Part shown: positions 4,905 through 5,701 of the stretch, piece by piece
How positions within the stretch are numbered: position 1 is the stretch's first letter
How the letters are laid out: each line of letters starts with the position of its first letter
Source of the DNA: Dehalococcoidia bacterium
Lineage (GTDB): Bacteria; Chloroflexota; Dehalococcoidia; SHYD01; SHYC01
Assembly (NCBI GenBank): GCA_016844365.1
Contig: JAENIT010000068.1
Span: 1-5,701 of the forward strand
DNA length: 5,701 nucleotides
Direction of reading: 5' to 3'
Notes under the pieces: model-generated
What the model was told of the DNA's origin: nothing
The model's input: only the letters and a program-made list of their open reading frames with translations
Database searches by the model: none
Translations under genes and position numbers: made by a program

Positions 4905-5681
4905 ATGGACAGGCTTGTCACGCAAGAGATTCCCCAACTTAGATACCCCTACTACAACTTCTACGCAGACAGGCCCCATAGCAGTGCCAAAGAGGATGGG
5001 GGCCGGACCATCGAGTGGCCCACTAACGAGCTCTTCTACTGGCGAAACCAGAACTCGACCCACGACCTGGTCATCTTTTTAGGGGTCGAGCCCCATCTTT
5101 TGTGGAGGACATATATAAGCCTGATTATGGGAGTGGCTCAACAAACTGGCGTCTGTCGAGTGGTGATGCTGGGCGGAACCTACGATGCCGTTCCCCACGA
5201 CGTGCCCCCGATAGTCACCTGCTCGACGAGCGACGAGCCTCTTCGCCAGATGCTGGAGGGTATGGGCGTTCGCTCCACCACCTACGAAGGCCCGGCCAGC
5301 ATCCACTCCCCCGTCATCGCCGCCTGCGAGGAGCGGGGCATCCCCTGTGTGAGCGTGTGGGGACACGCGCCCAACTATGTGCGGGCCTCTCCCAACGCCA
5401 AGGTGTGCCACGCCATACTAAAGAAGCTGCAGCCCCTTCTGGAGATCAACATCGACCAGGACGATATCTGGGCCGACGCCGCTCGACAAGACCGCCGGGT
5501 GGAGCGGGCCCTGGCCAGGGACCCCGATCTCAGGGCCTACGTGGAGAAGCTTCAGGAGCAGTTTAAACAGGCGCCTCCTCCCCCTTCCGAGCCGCTTAAC
5601 TCGGAGACCGTTATTCAGGACCTGGAGGAGTTCCTGCGCCAGCAGCGCAAGGAGGGTGGCGAGCCGCGCCCGGGGGCGTAA
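4905..5681 (+). CDS. PAC2-family protein (proteasome assembly chaperone-like), shortened N-terminus
   Basis: The 258 residues match the bacterial branch of the PAC2 family, related by fold to archaeal/eukaryotic proteasome assembly chaperones; the bacterial role is not established. Landmarks are LVIFLGVEPHLLWRTY (55-70), VVMLGGTYDAVPHDVP (86-101), YEGPASIHSPVIAACEERGIP (127-147), the SVWGHAPNYV motif (150-159), and SPNAKVCHAILKKL (162-175). A helical region with YVEKLQEQF (212-220) follows, then a proline-rich linker (223-229) and a final helix, SETVIQDLEEFLRQQ. AGGAGGG (4894-4900) lies four bases before the ATG, so the start is well supported. Members I recall carry about 40 residues between the opening 'MD-L...P-LR-P' segment and the '(F/Y)Y-F...RP' segment, including a glycine-rich GWxDA-type strand/helix. 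Here residue 15 passes directly to residue 16, so that piece seems deleted. It is transcribed alone as far as visible. Family call strong; function unknown. Confidence 0.88.
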   Translation: MDRLVTQEIPQLRYPYYNFYADRPHSSAKEDGGRTIEWPTNELFYWRNQNSTHDLVIFLGVEPHLLWRTYISLIMGVAQQTGVCRVVMLGGTYDAVPHDVPPIVTCSTSDEPLRQMLEGMGVRSTTYEGPASIHSPVIAACEERGIPCVSVWGHAPNYVRASPNAKVCHAILKKLQPLLEINIDQDDIWADAARQDRRVERALARDPDLRAYVEKLQEQFKQAPPPPSEPLNSETVIQDLEEFLRQQRKEGGEPRPGA

Positions 5682-5689
5682 ACTAAGTA

Positions 5690-5701
5690 GTAGCGCCGCT
5701 C
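5690..5701. repeat. Possible start of a second intergenic repeat copy
   Basis: GTAGCGCCG (5690-5698) is identical to the first nine bases of the multi-hairpin repeat at 2752-2760, and it also sits just after a gene (nine bases past the PAC2 stop). The window ends three bases later, so the rest of the element cannot be seen. A nine-base match could be chance. Confidence 0.35.

Noticed and set aside
5102..5566. Plus-strand open frame inside the PAC2 gene, and minus-strand frames across coaX, coaBC, the retropepsin-like gene and the patatin gene
   Set aside because: These are shadows of the real genes: no family motifs, arginine/proline/serine-rich translations typical of wrong frames in GC-rich DNA, and no ribosome sites.
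1..5701. CRISPR array, phage genes, toxin-antitoxin pair or defence system
   Set aside because: No regularly spaced direct repeats, no recognisable phage, toxin or nuclease genes; all intact genes belong to metabolic or common conserved families.

Overview
The window looks like ordinary chromosomal DNA from a free-living bacterium, most likely a Chloroflexota member of the Dehalococcoidia/SAR202 type. That placement rests on family-level resemblance: a bacterial PAC2 protein, a very large membrane-bound patatin-like lipase, a type III pantothenate kinase beside CoaBC, and GC-rich short palindromic repeats between genes. It was not tested by any search. No phage, CRISPR array or complete insertion sequence is visible.

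Layout: (1) Positions 1-1304 hold the C-terminal part of a patatin-like phospholipase whose start lies outside the window. (2) Positions 1301-1791 hold a tRNA cluster, Trp(CCA)-Leu(GAG)-Gly(GCC)-Cys(GCA). All four have an encoded CCA end. A good sigma70-type promoter precedes the cluster, a second probable one sits before Gly, and a strong intrinsic terminator closes it. (3) Positions 1885-4514 hold a coenzyme A block: coaX with its own promoter, a 98-nt multi-hairpin repeat, coaBC, and 13 nt later a small retropepsin-like protein. (4) Positions 4515-4904 contain no intact gene. They hold a near-perfect 29-nt palindrome, a 52-codon minus-strand fragment that looks like the tail of a lost gene, and a promoter. 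(5) Positions 4905-5681 encode a PAC2-family protein that seems to lack the usual first strand/helix segment. The last 12 bases begin with nine bases that also open the repeat at 2752.

CoaX (step 1) and CoaBC (steps 2 and 3) together take pantothenate to 4'-phosphopantetheine, so most of the CoA pathway is encoded here; only CoaD and CoaE are missing from view. The small retropepsin-like gene is close enough to coaBC to share its transcript, but nothing in it points to a CoA role. The patatin and PAC2 genes appear functionally separate.

No new multi-gene system was found. The points most worth a second look are the Ser158/Asp125 variant of the CoaBC active site, the multi-hairpin repeat, the shortened PAC2 N-terminus and the minus-strand gene remnant.
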